A stretch of 64,000 bases of DNA from Chitinophaga polysaccharea (GCF_902150045.1 NZ_CABFVU010000001.1:2542001-2606000); one strand, 5' to 3'. Positions 9,801-18,876 are shown, counted from the stretch's first letter. A program made the numbers and translations. The notes: a model not told the origin generated them from the sequence alone.

Positions 9801-10940
9801 TTACATAACCGGTAAAGGTTTCTTTTTAAATATATATTGCAGCCTGAGAGACAGGGCATGAAATAACATTTTTCCATTGGCGTTGCGTTCTATATAATAG
9901 CTGGCATTGTTAAGAGCATCGGCAATTTCCTGCATCTGGTCAAGGTTAGCCAGTTTGGCCAGTTTGGCGGCAAAGTCCATTTCTTCCGGGGAAAAGGCCA
10001 GCTGGTTTTTATCAAGATATTGCAGGCGCAGGGTATGTTCCAGCAGGTTGATGAAATAGCGGAGGAACTGTTTTTGGTTTTCCCTGCCGGTTTTGGCGCT
10101 TGAAATATTTTCTATCCATTCCTGCAGCGCCACCCGGTTACCGGTAAAAAGATGGTTCAGCCAACTCCGGAGCAGCTCATGATAGTCGTCGCCTGAATGC
10201 TGCAGCAGGTAAAGGGCTTCACGGTAATTACCGGCTGTAATAGTGGCCATCTGCCGGGCTTTTGCGGGAGGAACATTGCTTTTTTGTTCCAGCGCAGCTA
10301 CCAGGTCTTCTTTGGCCAGCGGGTTTATTTTAATAAGATGTGTTCTTGATAAGATGGTGGCCAGTATCTGTTCCTGGTTTTCCGCCACCAGGATGAACAG
10401 GGTGTTCTGAGGCGGTTCTTCGATCAGCTTCAGCAGGCGGTTTCCTTCATTGCCCAGGTATTCGGGCATCCACATCACCAGTATCTTATAACCACTTTCA
10501 AAACTTTTCAGGTTCAGTTTGTGGATGATATCCTGGCATTCCGTAGCGGTAATGTTACCCTGTTTATTTTCGGCGCCAATGAACTGCAGCCAGTCGTACG
10601 CATTACCATAGGGATGTGTGGCAACAAACTCACGCCATTCCGTGATATAGTCTGTGCTCACCGGTTTATCTCCTGCTTTGCGCGGAATAACCGGGTAGGA
10701 ATAGTGTATATCCGGATGTATGAACTGTGAAGCTTTGAGGCATGCGGCGCATTGTCCGCAGGCATCCTGCGTTTGTTTGTTTTCGCAAACCAGGTATTGG
10801 GTGAAGGCCAGTCCGAGTGGAAGACCGCCTGCGCCTTCAGGGGCAAGCAGTATTATGGCATGGCTTAAACGGTTATGCTGAACAGACTGAATGAGTTGTT
10901 GTTTTACCTCTCCTTGTCCTATGATATCAGAAAAAAGCAT
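9801..10940 (-). CDS. holB: DNA polymerase III subunit delta'
   Basis: Clamp-loader subunit of the replicative polymerase. The N-terminus 'FSDIIGQGEVKQQLIQSVQHNRLSHAIILLAPEGAGG' matches AAA+ clamp loaders; the P-loop lacks the Gly-Lys-Ser/Thr, as is normal for the non-ATPase delta' subunit. A zinc-type Cys cluster (CENK..CGQCAACLK) and 'RLLKLIEEPPQNTLFILV' and 'ILSRTH' sensor-1-type motifs follow. Length 379 aa fits. It is read towards ricT with a 147-bp gap, consistent with a shared transcription unit. Confidence 0.93.
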   Translation of the reverse strand: MLFSDIIGQGEVKQQLIQSVQHNRLSHAIILLAPEGAGGLPLGLAFTQYLVCENKQTQDACGQCAACLKASQFIHPDIHYSYPVIPRKAGDKPVSTDYITEWREFVATHPYGNAYDWLQFIGAENKQGNITATECQDIIHKLNLKSFESGYKILVMWMPEYLGNEGNRLLKLIEEPPQNTLFILVAENQEQILATILSRTHLIKINPLAKEDLVAALEQKSNVPPAKARQMATITAGNYREALYLLQHSGDDYHELLRSWLNHLFTGNRVALQEWIENISSAKTGRENQKQFLRYFINLLEHTLRLQYLDKNQLAFSPEEMDFAAKLAKLANLDQMQEIADALNNASYYIERNANGKMLFHALSLRLQYIFKKKPLPVM

Positions 10941-10975
10941 GGGCGCAAGATAATGAAAAGGGGACTAATCATTTT

Positions 10976-11521
10976 TTATTGAAGAGATACATAACAGGCA
11001 TTTTCAAAAGTGCCTGAGCCATCAATCTTTTTCTCATTGTCAACGAAATAAAAGCTGCCGGATATTGTTTGTGACCGGAGGTTCATTTTACGTATCGTGA
11101 CACTGGAAGAATCTGTGGTAAGAAAAGTGAATTCGCCGTTGTTGTTTTTTACTGCAACGGCTACAAGGCCGCCGGATTGTGCTCCCTGTCGGGTATAGGT
11201 ATAAGTTTTCAGATGCAGGCTGTCATTCCGCAATCCTGGTTCGTCGTACATACCATCTGTCAGATTAAATACTACCTTGCAGGAATCAGACACTGTTTCC
11301 ACACTCAGGAATTTGAGGCCGCCGGTATCTGTCCGTTCGCGGAACAGGAGGCTCCGGCTAAAGCTCATGGTACTGGTGGTGTTGCCAATAGTGGTAACCA
11401 TCTGCATTTCCGGGCAGGAAAGAGAAGGAAGATCCTCACCATGCTGGCAGGAGGTCAGTAAAATGCACAGTAATGCCATCAGCGGCAAGGTATTGACTGC
11501 AGGAACAAGGTAGTGTTTCAT
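10976..11521 (-). CDS. Lipoprotein of unknown function
   Basis: A 181-residue lipoprotein: hydrophobic signal ending in 'ILLTSC', then a beta-rich domain. I do not recognise a catalytic motif; the shape (short lipoprotein, beta-strands, 'ISGSFYFVDNEKKIDGSGTFENACY' at the end) resembles Bacteroidota DUF6252-type proteins, but this is a weak impression. It lies 35 bp upstream of holB on the same strand and could be co-transcribed with it. No function is assigned. Confidence 0.75.
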   Translation of the reverse strand: MKHYLVPAVNTLPLMALLCILLTSCQHGEDLPSLSCPEMQMVTTIGNTTSTMSFSRSLLFRERTDTGGLKFLSVETVSDSCKVVFNLTDGMYDEPGLRNDSLHLKTYTYTRQGAQSGGLVAVAVKNNNGEFTFLTTDSSSVTIRKMNLRSQTISGSFYFVDNEKKIDGSGTFENACYVSLQ

Positions 11522-11551
11522 GAATACGGTTGCGCGGTGTACAATTAATGA

Positions 11552-11592
11552 CAGGTACCTACGTAAACGGATATACGTTACGCAGGTACCTG
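11552..11592. repeat. 15-bp-arm inverted repeat between gpx and the lipoprotein gene
   Basis: CAGGTACCTACGTAA (11552-11566) pairs with TTACGCAGGTACCTG (11578-11592) with one mismatch, around an 11-nt loop. A T-rich run follows on the plus strand only, although both flanking genes are on the minus strand. It may be the minus-strand terminator of gpx or an operator. Confidence 0.6.
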
Positions 11593-11634
11593 CAGTTTTC
11601 TTTTATAGAGAAATCAGCGACAGTTAGTAAAGAA

Positions 11635-12156
11635 CTATTTCTCAATCGCAGCAATCACTTCAGCAGATTCAGGTTGCGTTTTCGGAGAAAATACAGCTAC
11701 CAGATTGCCTTTTTCATCCAACAGGTATTTCTGGAAGTTCCAGGTAACCTCGGCCGGTTCCATGTGTTTGGCTTTGCTTTCCTCCAGCAGCCATTTGTAC
11801 AGGGGATGGATGTCTGAGCCTTTTACAGATATTTTAGCGGCCATCGGGAAGGTTACTGCATACTGCTTGGTGCAGAACTGTTGTATTTCCTTGTTGGTGC
11901 CAGGCTCCTGCGAACCAAAATTGTTGGCGGGGAAACCAACAATAACCAGCTTGTCGTGGTACTTTTTGTACAGCTTTTCCAGGCCTTCGTATTGTGGGGT
12001 ATTGCCACACAGCGAAGCGGTATTCACGATCAATACTTTTTTTCCTTTGTATTTGGAGAAATCGATCTTTCCACCGTCAACGGCATCTACTTTGAAATCG
12101 TAAAGATGGGATGAGGCAAAGAGCATAACAACTGATAGTATGGCTAATCTGAACAT
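11635..12156 (-). CDS. Exported glutathione-peroxidase-family thiol peroxidase
   Basis: Reduces hydroperoxides; Cys-type members usually use thioredoxin. Cys50 in 'NTASLCGNTPQYEGLE', Gln83 in 'GFPANNFGSQEPG' and Trp139-Asn140 in 'TWNFQKYL' form the usual active site. The Cys replaces selenocysteine. A signal-like hydrophobic segment (residues 1-15, 'FRLAILSVVMLFASS') suggests export. A second Cys (Cys95, 'QQFCTK') is at the place where thioredoxin-dependent members resolve the disulfide, so that mechanism is likely. Length 173 aa fits. Confidence 0.93.
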   Translation of the reverse strand: MFRLAILSVVMLFASSHLYDFKVDAVDGGKIDFSKYKGKKVLIVNTASLCGNTPQYEGLEKLYKKYHDKLVIVGFPANNFGSQEPGTNKEIQQFCTKQYAVTFPMAAKISVKGSDIHPLYKWLLEESKAKHMEPAEVTWNFQKYLLDEKGNLVAVFSPKTQPESAEVIAAIEK

Positions 12157-12252
12157 ATAGATTTTTTTAAAGACAGATTAAAGTAGCCGTTTAGGGCTGT
12201 ACCTGTAAAGGTAGCATTCCCACGGTAATAATGCGGAAGAATTTCGGGCTTC

Positions 12253-12945
12253 TCATTTCCAGGCATAGGCGAGGCAACATACGCTTACCCGGGCGCCGGC
12301 CTGTTGCAGGGCTCTGCAGCAGGCTTCTGTGGTAGCGCCGGTGGTGATTACATCGTCGATCAGTAATACGTGCGCGCCTTCCGGAAGGTTGGCACTGGCC
12401 TGGAAGGCGTTGGCTACATTCTCCCACCTGTCTGTACGTCCCTTTTTTGTTTGCGTAGCCGTGAATTGTTGCCGGCGTAGCGTGGCGGGGTATACCGGCA
12501 GGGAGGGTATCACCTGGGCAATACCGTTAGCCAGCAAGGCGGCCTGGTTATAGCCCCGTTTTTTTTCTTTCCGGGGGTTCAGGGGAACTGGTACCAGGCA
12601 GCTGACGGTACTGATCCAGTCACTTTCCCGGAGCTGGTAACCGGTTTGCCTGCCCAGCCAGGTGGCGATATCCTGGCGATGGTGGTATTTAAACCGGTGA
12701 ATAAGCTGTTGCAGGCCGGTCGACTGGTTATAGTAATAAGTAGCAGTGGCCTGCTGCACAACAATTCTTCCACGGAACACCTGTGCTACGGGGTTATTGG
12801 GGTAACGCTGAAAGTGGGTAAGTGGTAAAGCCTGCATGCAACGCAGGCATAACAGTTCATCTGTCTGATACAGATCAGTGCCGCACAGCTCACAGCAATG
12901 CGGATAAAACAGATGAACCAGTGGGGAAAACAAACTGGTAAGCAT
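12253..12945 (-). CDS. comF: ComF-family phosphoribosyltransferase-like protein
   Basis: ComF/GntX homologue; such proteins are needed for late steps of DNA uptake in naturally competent bacteria. The N-terminus has the four-Cys zinc motif (CCELCG..CLRC) and the C-terminus the phosphoribosyltransferase loop 'VLLIDDVITTGATTEAC'. 'LVPVPLNPRKEKKRGYNQAALLA' is the family signature. Length 230 aa fits. Its start is 27 bp from the radA stop on the same strand, so radA-comF is probably one unit. Confidence 0.93.
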   Translation of the reverse strand: MLTSLFSPLVHLFYPHCCELCGTDLYQTDELLCLRCMQALPLTHFQRYPNNPVAQVFRGRIVVQQATATYYYNQSTGLQQLIHRFKYHHRQDIATWLGRQTGYQLRESDWISTVSCLVPVPLNPRKEKKRGYNQAALLANGIAQVIPSLPVYPATLRRQQFTATQTKKGRTDRWENVANAFQASANLPEGAHVLLIDDVITTGATTEACCRALQQAGARVSVCCLAYAWK

Positions 12946-12972
12946 CGTATGGTTTTAAAGATATGATGATGT

Positions 12973-14349
12973 TTAAAATAACCGCTGGTACACTTCTTCC
13001 ACTCTTCCTACAGCAATTACTTCGATATGGAATTTACTGAAATCAATTCCTTTTTTATTGTAACGGGAAATAAATATTTTTTCAAAGCCCAGTTTTTCTG
13101 CTTCCGCAATTCTTTGTTCAATACGGTTCACAGCTCTTATTTCACCACTCAGGCCTACTTCTCCTGAAAAGCAGATCTTGGGAGAAATGGCATTGTCTTC
13201 ATAAGAAGAGAGCAGGGCGCACAATACAGCCAGGTCGATGGCCGGGTCTTCTACACGGATGCCGCCGGCAATATTGAGGAATACATCTTTTACGCCGAAG
13301 TGGAAGCCTCCCCGTTTTTCCAGTACGGCCAGGAGCAACTGCAGCCTTCGGAGATCAAAGCCGGTAGCAGTGCGTTGTGGTGTTCCATAAACGGATTGTG
13401 TAACGAGCGCCTGTACCTCCACGAGGAGGGGTCGCATTCCTTCCATTGTGGCAGCAATAGCCACGCCGCTCAGGAGATCTTCCCGCTGGGAAATAAGGAT
13501 CTCTGAAGGATTGGTTACCTGCCTCAGGCCAGTGCCGGTCATTTCGTAAATACCCAGTTCGGCCGTAGAACCAAACCTGTTTTTGATTGTACGCAGGATC
13601 CGATAAGCATAATGCTGGTCGCCTTCAAACTGTAAAACCGTATCCACCATGTGTTCCAGCACTTTTGGGCCGGCAATGGAGCCATCTTTGGTGATGTGCC
13701 CGATGAGGAATACAGGGGTATTACTTTCTTTGGCAAAGCGTTGTAACTCTGCAGTTGTTTCCCTGATTTGTGATACGCTTCCCGGTGCAGATTCTATGAA
13801 TGGTGAATGTAATGTTTGGATAGAATCAACTATGACCAGTTGAGGTTGTAATTTTTTAATTTCCTGGAAGATGGTTTGTGTAGAAGTTTCTGTAAGCAGA
13901 TAGAATTGTTCGTTGGAATTCTGAATCCGGTCTGCTCTCATTTTTATCTGTTGTTCGCTTTCTTCACCGCTGATATAAAGTGTTTTGATATGCTTCAGCT
14001 GTAAAGCATTCTGAAGAAAGAGCGTTGACTTCCCAATGCCGGGCTCTCCACCTACCAGTACCAGCGAACCCGCTACTATGCCGCCTCCCAGCACGCGGTT
14101 CAATTCATTGTCGGGGGTTAGAATCCGTTCTTCATCTTTAGTGACTACTTCGGCAAGATTAATTATTTTATGGGTCCGGGGGGAGGTAGTATCATTGTTT
14201 TTCCAATCCGCCTGTTTATGTGGAATGTCTTTCAGTACTCTTTCTTCCACGAACGTATTCCATTCTCCGCAACTCGGACATTTTCCATTCCACTTGGCTG
14301 ATTCGTATCCACAATTCTGACAGAAAAAAGCAGTTCTGATTTTACTCAT
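12973..14349 (-). CDS. radA: DNA repair protein RadA (Sms)
   Basis: RecA-like ATPase that promotes branch migration during recombination and repair. Visible in order: zinc finger CQNCG..CPSCG at the N-terminus, Walker A 'GGEPGIGKST', the RadA-specific 'KNRFGST', and the Lon-like C-terminal domain with 'SGEVGLSGEIRAV'. The start is set at ATG 14349 ('MSKIRTAFFCQNCG') rather than the upstream codon at 14358. An inverted repeat CGTTAC-AAA-GTAACG lies at 14369-14383, about 20 bp upstream, and could be an operator or part of the leader. Read towards comF. Confidence 0.96.
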   Translation of the reverse strand: MSKIRTAFFCQNCGYESAKWNGKCPSCGEWNTFVEERVLKDIPHKQADWKNNDTTSPRTHKIINLAEVVTKDEERILTPDNELNRVLGGGIVAGSLVLVGGEPGIGKSTLFLQNALQLKHIKTLYISGEESEQQIKMRADRIQNSNEQFYLLTETSTQTIFQEIKKLQPQLVIVDSIQTLHSPFIESAPGSVSQIRETTAELQRFAKESNTPVFLIGHITKDGSIAGPKVLEHMVDTVLQFEGDQHYAYRILRTIKNRFGSTAELGIYEMTGTGLRQVTNPSEILISQREDLLSGVAIAATMEGMRPLLVEVQALVTQSVYGTPQRTATGFDLRRLQLLLAVLEKRGGFHFGVKDVFLNIAGGIRVEDPAIDLAVLCALLSSYEDNAISPKICFSGEVGLSGEIRAVNRIEQRIAEAEKLGFEKIFISRYNKKGIDFSKFHIEVIAVGRVEEVYQRLF

Positions 14350-14449
14350 AATTTTCATAAAAAAGATGCGTTACAAAGTAACGTTTTTACATTTATCGAA
14401 CTGAAATGATGAAGTGAAAAGTGTTAAAAAAGGAAGTGAAGAGGTATAA

Positions 14450-14489
14450 AAAGAGAAAAGAGCCAAACGGAAGATTCCGCTGACTCTTT
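14450..14489 (-). terminator. Minus-strand terminator upstream of radA
   Basis: On the minus strand AAAGAG..CGGA pairs with TCCG..CTCTTT (with an internal loop), followed by TTTTCTCTTTTT. No recognised minus-strand gene lies upstream of it, so it must end some transcript starting between 14.5 and 14.9 kb. Confidence 0.65.
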
Positions 14490-14553
14490 CTACTTACTAA
14501 CCCATTAAATTCAGGTCTAAATTACAAAATGGCTTCAGAATAAAAAAGTTTAT

Positions 14554-14703
14554 TTAATTGATGTGAATAACTTTTGAGGTGTTTGTGTTACTGGAGAAAG
14601 TGGCTGCCATCGCTTGTTTCAGGGGTTGTTTTTGTCCAATATTACTTTCATTAAGGGCTCGTAAAATGTTGATAAATAGGGTTGATGTCGATGATTTTTG
14701 CAT
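14554..14703 (-). CDS. Possible 49-residue small protein
   Basis: An ORF starting at ATG 14703 ('MQKSSTSTLFINILRALNES') and ending at 14554; the frame can be extended to a TTG at 14763. The product is rich in Ser, Thr and Asn with no Cys, no membrane segment and no motif I know. Support for it being expressed comes from context: a strong minus-strand terminator about 65 bp beyond its stop has no other gene to serve. An AT-rich hairpin sits directly in front of the ATG. It might equally be a non-coding small RNA with a chance ORF. Confidence 0.35.
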   Translation of the reverse strand: MQKSSTSTLFINILRALNESNIGQKQPLKQAMAATFSSNTNTSKVIHIN

Positions 14704-14708
14704 ATTAA

Positions 14709-14732
14709 AAAAATCTAATAAAATAGATTTTT
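14709..14732 (-). repeat. AT-rich perfect hairpin directly before the small ORF
   Basis: AAAAATCTA and TAGATTTTT (9 bp each) enclose a 6-nt loop; on the minus strand the stem is followed by T's and then the ATG at 14703. It could hide the start codon or act as an attenuator. Confidence 0.5.
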
Positions 14733-14909
14733 CTAAATGACAAACAGACGCTTTTTTACTCAAAAAATTATTTTAAGTGCCATGATGACAGTATTAAATT
14801 TATAATCAGACAACAAAAAGAAGGGTTGGCAGGTTAGTGATAAATAAAACTTAAAAGGAGGCATCTGGTGAGATATTTGTACCATAAGATCATCTAATTT
14901 TATATTATT

Positions 14910-15599
14910 ATGACACCTGGAATTATGTTTTTATCGCTGGTTTTTGTGGGTATCAGCCTGCTGGTAAGCTTCGTTCTTAAGAGTAAGTTCCGGGCTTACA
15001 GCGAAATACCCACCTCTTCCGGTTTAACTGGTAGGCAAGTTGCTGAGAAGATGTTGAAAGACAATCAGATATACAATGTTCAGATACGGGAAGCTGAAGG
15101 TTTTTTGTCGGATCACTACAACCCGGCCGATAAAACGGTAAATCTGAGCCCGGAAGTATATAATGGGGCCAATGTGGCTGCCGCCGCGGTAGCCGCCCAC
15201 GAATGCGGGCATGCGGTACAGCATGCCGCTGCTTATCCCTGGCTGGGTCTCCGATCCAGGCTGGTGCCTATAGTGCAGGTTAGCTCCAATATCGTTTCCT
15301 GGGTATTACTGGCCGGTATTTTCCTTATTAATACGTTTCCGCAGTTATTGCTGGGAGGCATTATTTTATTCGGAATTACCACGGCGTTTTCACTGATCAC
15401 GCTGCCTGTAGAGTTCGATGCGTCCCGGAGAGCGCTGGCCTGGCTGGATAATACCACTATTATGCGGAGGGAAGAGCATGATAAAGCCAAAAATGCACTC
15501 TGGTGGGCTGCCATGACTTATGTAGTGGCTGCGCTTGCTTCGGTTGCCACACTTGTGCAGTATATATTAATTTATATGGGAGCCAGGAACAGGGATTAA
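14910..15599 (+). CDS. Membrane zinc metallopeptidase (YugP-type, Zn_peptidase_2)
   Basis: Integral membrane peptidase of the YugP/PF04298 family. The zinc site is 'AAHECGHAVQHA' (HExxH) near residue 98; the family's N-terminal 'SSGLTGRQVAEKMLKDN' and 'DHYNPADKTVNLSPEVYNG' motifs are present. Membrane helices are predicted at residues ~5-25, ~125-165 and ~200-222. Length 229 aa fits. It is a single gene ended by the hairpin at 15618-15650. Natural substrates are not known. Confidence 0.92.
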   Translation: MTPGIMFLSLVFVGISLLVSFVLKSKFRAYSEIPTSSGLTGRQVAEKMLKDNQIYNVQIREAEGFLSDHYNPADKTVNLSPEVYNGANVAAAAVAAHECGHAVQHAAAYPWLGLRSRLVPIVQVSSNIVSWVLLAGIFLINTFPQLLLGGIILFGITTAFSLITLPVEFDASRRALAWLDNTTIMRREEHDKAKNALWWAAMTYVVAALASVATLVQYILIYMGARNRD

Positions 15600-15617
15600 T
15601 TAAAATATATTATATTT

Positions 15618-15650
15618 AAAAAGCGACCGGGTAGGTCGCTTTTTTTGTTT
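15618..15650 (+). terminator. Terminator after the metallopeptidase
   Basis: AAAGCGACC and GGTCGCTTT pair around GGGTA, followed by a T-run ending near 15650. Confidence 0.85.
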
Positions 15651-15714
15651 ATACCACAGAAGTCGTTAACATTTTATTAAGAAGAATCGAAAATATTTTT
15701 TAGATTTACGGCTT

Positions 15715-15732
15715 AGATAGCAGATGCTATCT
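15715..15732. promoter_or_regulatory. Perfect 18-bp palindrome (candidate operator)
   Basis: AGATAGCA-GA-TGCTATCT is perfectly symmetrical and ends 2 bp before the -7 box at 15735, i.e. inside the promoter spacer of the susC gene. A dimeric regulator bound here would block RNA polymerase. Confidence 0.55.
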
Positions 15733-15734
15733 TG

Positions 15735-15742
15735 TATTTTTG
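15735..15742 (+). promoter_or_regulatory. TATTTTTG -7 element for susC/susD
   Basis: Matches TAnnTTTG; a weak TTTA is near the -33 position. It gives a leader of about 115 nt before the ATG at 15863. Confidence 0.55.
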
Positions 15743-15770
15743 CTTATAGAGAGAAATTATAGCCCGAGTA

Positions 15771-15816
15771 TTCAACCAAAATAAAAGTTCAACCAAGTCC
15801 GATCAATTCAACCAAA
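15771..15816 (+). repeat. Three TTCAACCAA direct repeats in the susC leader
   Basis: Copies start at 15771, 15788 and 15807 (spacing 17 and 19 bp); a weaker TTCAGCC follows at about 15820. They are downstream of the proposed transcription start, so they would be in the mRNA leader or serve as DNA-binding sites. Confidence 0.7.
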
Positions 15817-15862
15817 TAGTTCAGCCTGCTGCTATTTATATTCTAAATCTAAATCCAGAACC

Positions 15863-18838
15863 ATGACGCGATTCTATTCGTTGATGGGCATATTGTTGCT
15901 ATTCTGCACATTCTCATTTGCCCAGTCAAAACAAATTACCGGTAAAGTTACCGACCAGAAAGATGGTAGTCCGCTACCCGGGGTGACTGTTAAAATTAAA
16001 AACGGTGCCTTGGGTACTGTTACCGCTTCCGATGGAACATACAAACTAGATGTTCCCGAAAAAGGAACCACACTGGTTTTTTCATTTGTTGGCTATGACG
16101 ATAAAGAAGTAATTGTAGGAAGCCAGCAGGTGATAAATGCCGAACTTGGAACCGGCAATAAAGAGCTTTCTGAAGTAGTAGTAGTAGGGTATGGTACGCA
16201 AACACGCCGTAATCTGACTGGTTCCATTTCCAAAGTGACCGCCAAAGAAATAGCAGATCTGCCATTACCAACCTTTGAAACAGCACTCCAGGGACGGGCT
16301 CCGGGCGTATTCATCAACTCGGGAAGCGGAAGGCTGGGAGAGGCCCTGAATATCAGGATCCGCGGTATCTCTTCCGTTACAGCCAGTAATGATCCTTTAA
16401 TCATTATTGATGGTATTCCTGTTGTATCCCAGACTGCCAGTAATCTGGGGGCTAAGGATAACCCCCTTGCTTCCATCAATCCGGACGATATTGCCTCCAT
16501 GGAAGTATTGAAAGATGCCGCCGCTGCTGCTATCTATGGGGCCAGGGCATCCAATGGAGTAATTCTCGTTACCACCAAGAGTGGTAAGGCCGGAAGAACA
16601 AAAATTAACGCAAGTGTATTCGGCGGGTTAAGCGAACCTACCCGCAAAGGAACATGGTTAAATGCTCAGGAATACCGGGAGCTCTTTAATGAAGCGGCCA
16701 AGAATTCTGATATAGACCTCAATGACGAAATGCAGTATTATCCGGGCGGCGAGTTCTGGAAGGATAATTATGATGAAAACTGGTCTGATCATGCATTTCA
16801 ACATGGTAATGTACAACAGTACAGTCTTTCTATGAGCGGTGGTAATGAAAGGACCACCTTTTACCTGAACGGCAGTTACAATAATCAGAAAGGTATTCTC
16901 ATCGGTAACCGTTTGAACAGGGCCAATGGCAGGTTAAATATTGACCATTCCATTAATGACAAGATAAAGGTAGGTGCAAACATCTCCCTTTCTAAAACCA
17001 ATAACTACAGGCTTCCGGATGATAACGCATTCTCCAATCCTTTACAGCTGGTGGCTATTCCACCGTTCCAACCTAAAATAGACCCGCTGACAGGAAAGCT
17101 GAATACCCGTACCCTGTATTATAATAATCTCCTGAACCTGGAAAATAACTCCAACACATTAAATACCCTGTACCGTTCAATCAGTAGTATATATGGCACA
17201 ATTGATATCCTGCCCTATCTGAATTTCAGAAGTGAAGTAGGTATTGATTATGTAAACTCCCAGGATGACCAGTATCTGAGCAAGGAAACACAGGACGGTG
17301 CTCCGGATGGGTATGGTTACAATGCACAGACAACTATTGTAAACTATAATACCAATAACTATTTCACCTTTAAAAAGCATATGGGTGAGTTCCATGACCT
17401 GGAAGCCGTGGCCGGGATGTCTTACCAGTCTGGTAAAACAAACGTTACATCGGTGGAAGGGCGCGGATTTCCAAGCAACCAGTTTGTAAAACTGACCAGT
17501 TCAGCTAAAATAACCAGTGGAGCTACTACCGTGGAGGATTATACGTTTCTGTCCTACTTCCTGCGTGCCAACTACCGCTTTAAAGATAAGTACCTGCTCG
17601 GTGCAAGTATCCGTTATGATGGCTCTTCCAGGTTTGGTTCCAACACCCGTTATGGCGCATTCCCGGCTGTTTCCGCAGGATGGATCATCTCGCAGGAAGA
17701 ATTTCTGCATGACTCAAAAGCTGTCAGCAACCTGAAACTGAGGGCCAGCTATGGCCTTACCGGAAATGCCGAGATCGGTAACTTCAAGTCTCGTACTTTA
17801 TACTCCGGATTGCCCTATGGCTCTATATCCGGTATCTTTCCAACACAGATCGGTTCACCTGATCTGAGCTGGGAAAGCACCCGCCAGGCGGATATTGGAT
17901 TGGAATTCGGATTTTTAAAAGACCGTATCACCGGTGAAGTGGACTATTTTAGCAAAAATACCCGTGACCTGTTGCTGGACTTTCCATTACCAGGCACTAA
18001 TGGTTTTAACGTTATCACCAAGAACCTGGGAGCTCTGACCAACAAAGGATGGGAAGCGTCTATCACTACCCAGAACCTTGTCGGTAAGTTTCAATGGAGC
18101 ACCACATTCAATATTTCTACTTACCGTAACAAAGTTACCAACCTGAATGGCGCTACTATCAGCGGTGGATCTGATGAAATCAGCCGCATTTCAGAAGGCC
18201 GCCCGTTTGGATATTTCTACGGCAAAAAATATATGGGTGTGGATGAGGCAAATGGTGATGCGCTTTACATGACCAAGGACGGAAAAACCACCAACGATTA
18301 TAGCGCGGCTGTAGATACAGTGATAGGTAATCCCAATCCCGACTTCTATGGCGGCTTCGGCAACCATTTCTCTTATAAAGGTTTTGACCTGGACGTGCAA
18401 TGCCAGTTTGTTAAAGGAAATGACCTGTATAATATGGCCGGCCACTTCCAGAGCGTAAATGGAGATTACTTCGATAATCAGACCAGAGACCAGTTAAACC
18501 GGTGGCAGAAGCCCGGCGACAAAACCGATGTGCCACAGGCACGGCTATACGCAGGAAATGGTACCAGCAAATCTTCCCGTTGGGTACAGGATGGCTCTTA
18601 CTTCAGGGTGAAAACTGTAACATTGGGTTATAATATACCTAAACCAGCTATTTCCCGTCTGAAAATTGATAATGCCCGTATTTATGTATCAGCAGTGAAC
18701 CTGTTTACTGCTACCAAATATAAAGGTTATGATCCGGAGCTCAACACGGCATCGTTCTCTACTATCAGTATAGGTCACGATTTCTATACGCCTCCGCAGG
18801 CACGGACTATTACAATCGGTATTAATATCGGATTGTAG
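15863..18838 (+). CDS. SusC/RagA-family TonB-linked outer-membrane receptor
   Basis: Complete 991-residue receptor. Order: Sec signal peptide ending 'FSFA-QS'; carboxypeptidase-regulatory-like domain ('ITGKVTDQKDGSPLPGVTVKIK', residues ~23-100); SusC signature 'LSEVVVVGYGTQ' around residue 105 as TonB-box region; plug with 'ALQGRAPGVFINS' and 'PLIIIDGIPV', 'AAAAIYGARASNGVILVTTKSG'; then the barrel. It takes up ligand together with the SusD protein encoded 38 bp downstream. No degradative enzyme, regulator or anti-sigma gene flanks the pair, so the substrate is unknown; an orphan SusCD pair may also serve peptides or other nutrients. Confidence 0.97.
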   Translation: MTRFYSLMGILLLFCTFSFAQSKQITGKVTDQKDGSPLPGVTVKIKNGALGTVTASDGTYKLDVPEKGTTLVFSFVGYDDKEVIVGSQQVINAELGTGNKELSEVVVVGYGTQTRRNLTGSISKVTAKEIADLPLPTFETALQGRAPGVFINSGSGRLGEALNIRIRGISSVTASNDPLIIIDGIPVVSQTASNLGAKDNPLASINPDDIASMEVLKDAAAAAIYGARASNGVILVTTKSGKAGRTKINASVFGGLSEPTRKGTWLNAQEYRELFNEAAKNSDIDLNDEMQYYPGGEFWKDNYDENWSDHAFQHGNVQQYSLSMSGGNERTTFYLNGSYNNQKGILIGNRLNRANGRLNIDHSINDKIKVGANISLSKTNNYRLPDDNAFSNPLQLVAIPPFQPKIDPLTGKLNTRTLYYNNLLNLENNSNTLNTLYRSISSIYGTIDILPYLNFRSEVGIDYVNSQDDQYLSKETQDGAPDGYGYNAQTTIVNYNTNNYFTFKKHMGEFHDLEAVAGMSYQSGKTNVTSVEGRGFPSNQFVKLTSSAKITSGATTVEDYTFLSYFLRANYRFKDKYLLGASIRYDGSSRFGSNTRYGAFPAVSAGWIISQEEFLHDSKAVSNLKLRASYGLTGNAEIGNFKSRTLYSGLPYGSISGIFPTQIGSPDLSWESTRQADIGLEFGFLKDRITGEVDYFSKNTRDLLLDFPLPGTNGFNVITKNLGALTNKGWEASITTQNLVGKFQWSTTFNISTYRNKVTNLNGATISGGSDEISRISEGRPFGYFYGKKYMGVDEANGDALYMTKDGKTTNDYSAAVDTVIGNPNPDFYGGFGNHFSYKGFDLDVQCQFVKGNDLYNMAGHFQSVNGDYFDNQTRDQLNRWQKPGDKTDVPQARLYAGNGTSKSSRWVQDGSYFRVKTVTLGYNIPKPAISRLKIDNARIYVSAVNLFTATKYKGYDPELNTASFSTISIGHDFYTPPQARTITIGINIGL

Positions 18839-18876
18839 ACCTAACCTTTTATTTGAAAACATTAAAGTGAATAATC

